This document shows positions 5,228 to 6,185 of a DNA stretch of 6,185 nucleotides, piece by piece. This DNA is from Vulcanimicrobiota bacterium (lineage in GTDB: Bacteria; Vulcanimicrobiota; Vulcanimicrobiia; Vulcanimicrobiales; Vulcanimicrobiaceae). The stretch covers positions 1-6,185 of the forward strand of contig JAFAOZ010000102.1 in NCBI GenBank assembly GCA_019247395.1, in the 5' to 3' direction. The notes beneath the pieces are model-generated. The model was not told the DNA's origin. It saw only the letters and a program-made list of their open reading frames with translations, and searched no databases. Made by a program: the position numbers and the translations under genes. The stretch's first letter is position 1, and every line of letters starts with the position of its first letter.

Positions 5228-6185
5228 CGGCCGCGCAGTTCCAACGTAAAGGAACGTCCGGGCATCGGGTAGCCGGCGTAGATCGCATACCGGTCGTTGC
5301 CGAGATTATATCCGCGCAACGCGACGAGTAGATGCGGGGCGACGCGGTACGCCGCATATGCGTCCACTTGCGTAAACGTCGAGGGCTGGTACACGGCATA
5401 CTGCGGCGCCAGATACGGATCGGCGCTTTCTTGCGGGCCTTGCGTGTGCGCGAGAATGCCGAAGCCGTCGACGTTGCTCGCCGGCGGCGCGGTGTAGCGC
5501 AAACCCAGACTAACGCCAAAGACGGGGCCTCGTCCCGGCAGCCGGGTGTTGGTATCGAGATTTTGCGCGCGATACAGGTTCGTGACGTCGAGTGTTGCGG
5601 CATAACCGTGCTGCACGGACGTCGCAATACCGAGGGTAAGCCCTTGAATCGATGCGTGCCCGACGTTTTCAGGAATGTAATACGGCGGCGGTGAGACGAT
5701 AAGATTGGAACCGCTGGTCGTGAACCAGCCGAATCGGACGCCGCCCCAGAGTGCCGGCACGACGAGCGTCGCGTCGCCGACACGCGTTCGTTCCGGCGCC
5801 AAGTTCGGGTTCGAAAAACCGGGATAGTAGAGCTCTTCGGCCGTGGGCGCTCGAAAGGCCGTCGCCGCATTGAGCTTCAACTGCAAAGATTCACCGATTG
5901 GAACGATGCCGCCGATGGACGGCGAATAGGCGCCGCCGACGCCGCCGTCGCGCTCACCGCGCAGTCCCGCATAGAATTGGCCGCCGTTTGCACCGAACCA
6001 CTGCGACTGCACGTAGGCCGCCGTCTGCGCGTACGGGTCGAAGACCGGCGCGTTATCGGCAGCCTGTGACGAGCCGCCCCCGGTTCCTTGATCGACGCGC
6101 GCGATCCCGCGCATTGCGTCAATGCCATAAACGACGCGCTCGCTCGCAGTACCGGCCACGTTGCGAAAACTCGCCATCCAGTGCT
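5224..6185 (-). CDS. TonB-dependent outer-membrane receptor, BtuB-like, C-terminal part
   Basis: The visible 319 residues are the C-terminal half of a beta-barrel receptor that takes up a scarce ligand across the outer membrane using TonB energy. The stretch ATAFRAPTAEELYYPGF followed by SNPNLAPE is the BtuB/TonB-receptor barrel signature, and the tail has the YPMPGRSF turn and strand typical of the last barrel strand. Aromatic, alternating strands fill the rest. The plug domain, TonB box and signal peptide lie beyond base 6185; the frame is open to the edge, so Met at 6177 is internal and not the start. The final residues are TLELRGR, ending in Arg, whereas most such barrels end in Phe or Trp. 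The stop overlaps the permease TTG start by 4 bp. A cobalamin ligand is favoured only by resemblance to BtuB. Confidence 0.88.
   Translation of the reverse strand, partial: HWMASFRNVAGTASERVVYGIDAMRGIARVDQGTGGGSSQAADNAPVFDPYAQTAAYVQSQWFGANGGQFYAGLRGERDGGVGGAYSPSIGGIVPIGESLQLKLNAATAFRAPTAEELYYPGFSNPNLAPERTRVGDATLVVPALWGGVRFGWFTTSGSNLIVSPPPYYIPENVGHASIQGLTLGIATSVQHGYAATLDVTNLYRAQNLDTNTRLPGRGPVFGVSLGLRYTAPPASNVDGFGILAHTQGPQESADPYLAPQYAVYQPSTFTQVDAYAAYRVAPHLLVALRGYNLGNDRYAIYAGYPMPGRSFTLELRGR

Noticed and set aside
3634..5249. Several long plus-strand frames opposite the ABC transporter genes
   Set aside because: They are shadows: compositions are rich in Arg, Ser and Ala, and the minus-strand genes have full motif sets and coupled junctions.
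6175..6177. Met at 6177 as the receptor start codon
   Set aside because: The frame is open upstream to the window edge and the residues are barrel strands, with no signal peptide or plug domain.

Overview
The window is a high-GC bacterial chromosome segment with six genes in two blocks and one repeat-filled intergenic gap. A TonB-dependent outer-membrane receptor indicates a diderm (two-membrane) bacterium. The GC-rich coding, the use of GTG and TTG starts, and the GTCATCCTGAGC...GAAGTCGAAGG intergenic repeats fit an uncultivated soil or environmental lineage such as Eremiobacterota. That assignment is a low-confidence impression and I could not test it.

Layout. Positions 1-1203 (minus) hold most of a phosphomannomutase/phosphoglucomutase, whose C-terminus runs off the left edge. 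After a 38-bp divergent gap comes a plus-strand pair. The first gene (1242-2612) encodes a membrane-anchored CHASE3-like sensor joined to a SpoIIE/RsbU-type PP2C phosphatase. The second (2605-2994) encodes a small predicted secreted protein of unknown function, whose start codon lies inside the end of the phosphatase gene behind a good ribosome binding site. Positions 2995-3434 contain no gene and are almost wholly dispersed-repeat sequence: several direct copies, then inverted 82-83-bp units, then a nested copy whose last bases provide the stop codon of the next gene.

Positions 3435-6185 (minus) are a tightly packed uptake operon, read right to left: the C-terminal part of a BtuB-like TonB-dependent receptor, a FecCD/BtuC-family permease, and a BtuD/FecE-family ATPase. 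Each junction is a 4-bp stop/start overlap. The receptor would bring a scarce ligand (cobalamin/corrinoid, haem or siderophore) across the outer membrane, and the permease and ATPase would carry it across the inner membrane. No periplasmic binding protein gene lies between them, so it must be upstream, elsewhere, or shared.

I found no CRISPR array, RNA gene, insertion sequence or clearly new defence system. The points most worth a second look are the repeat array and its intrusion into the ATPase gene, the ATPase lacking the usual Q-loop glutamine, and the phosphatase/secreted-protein pair.
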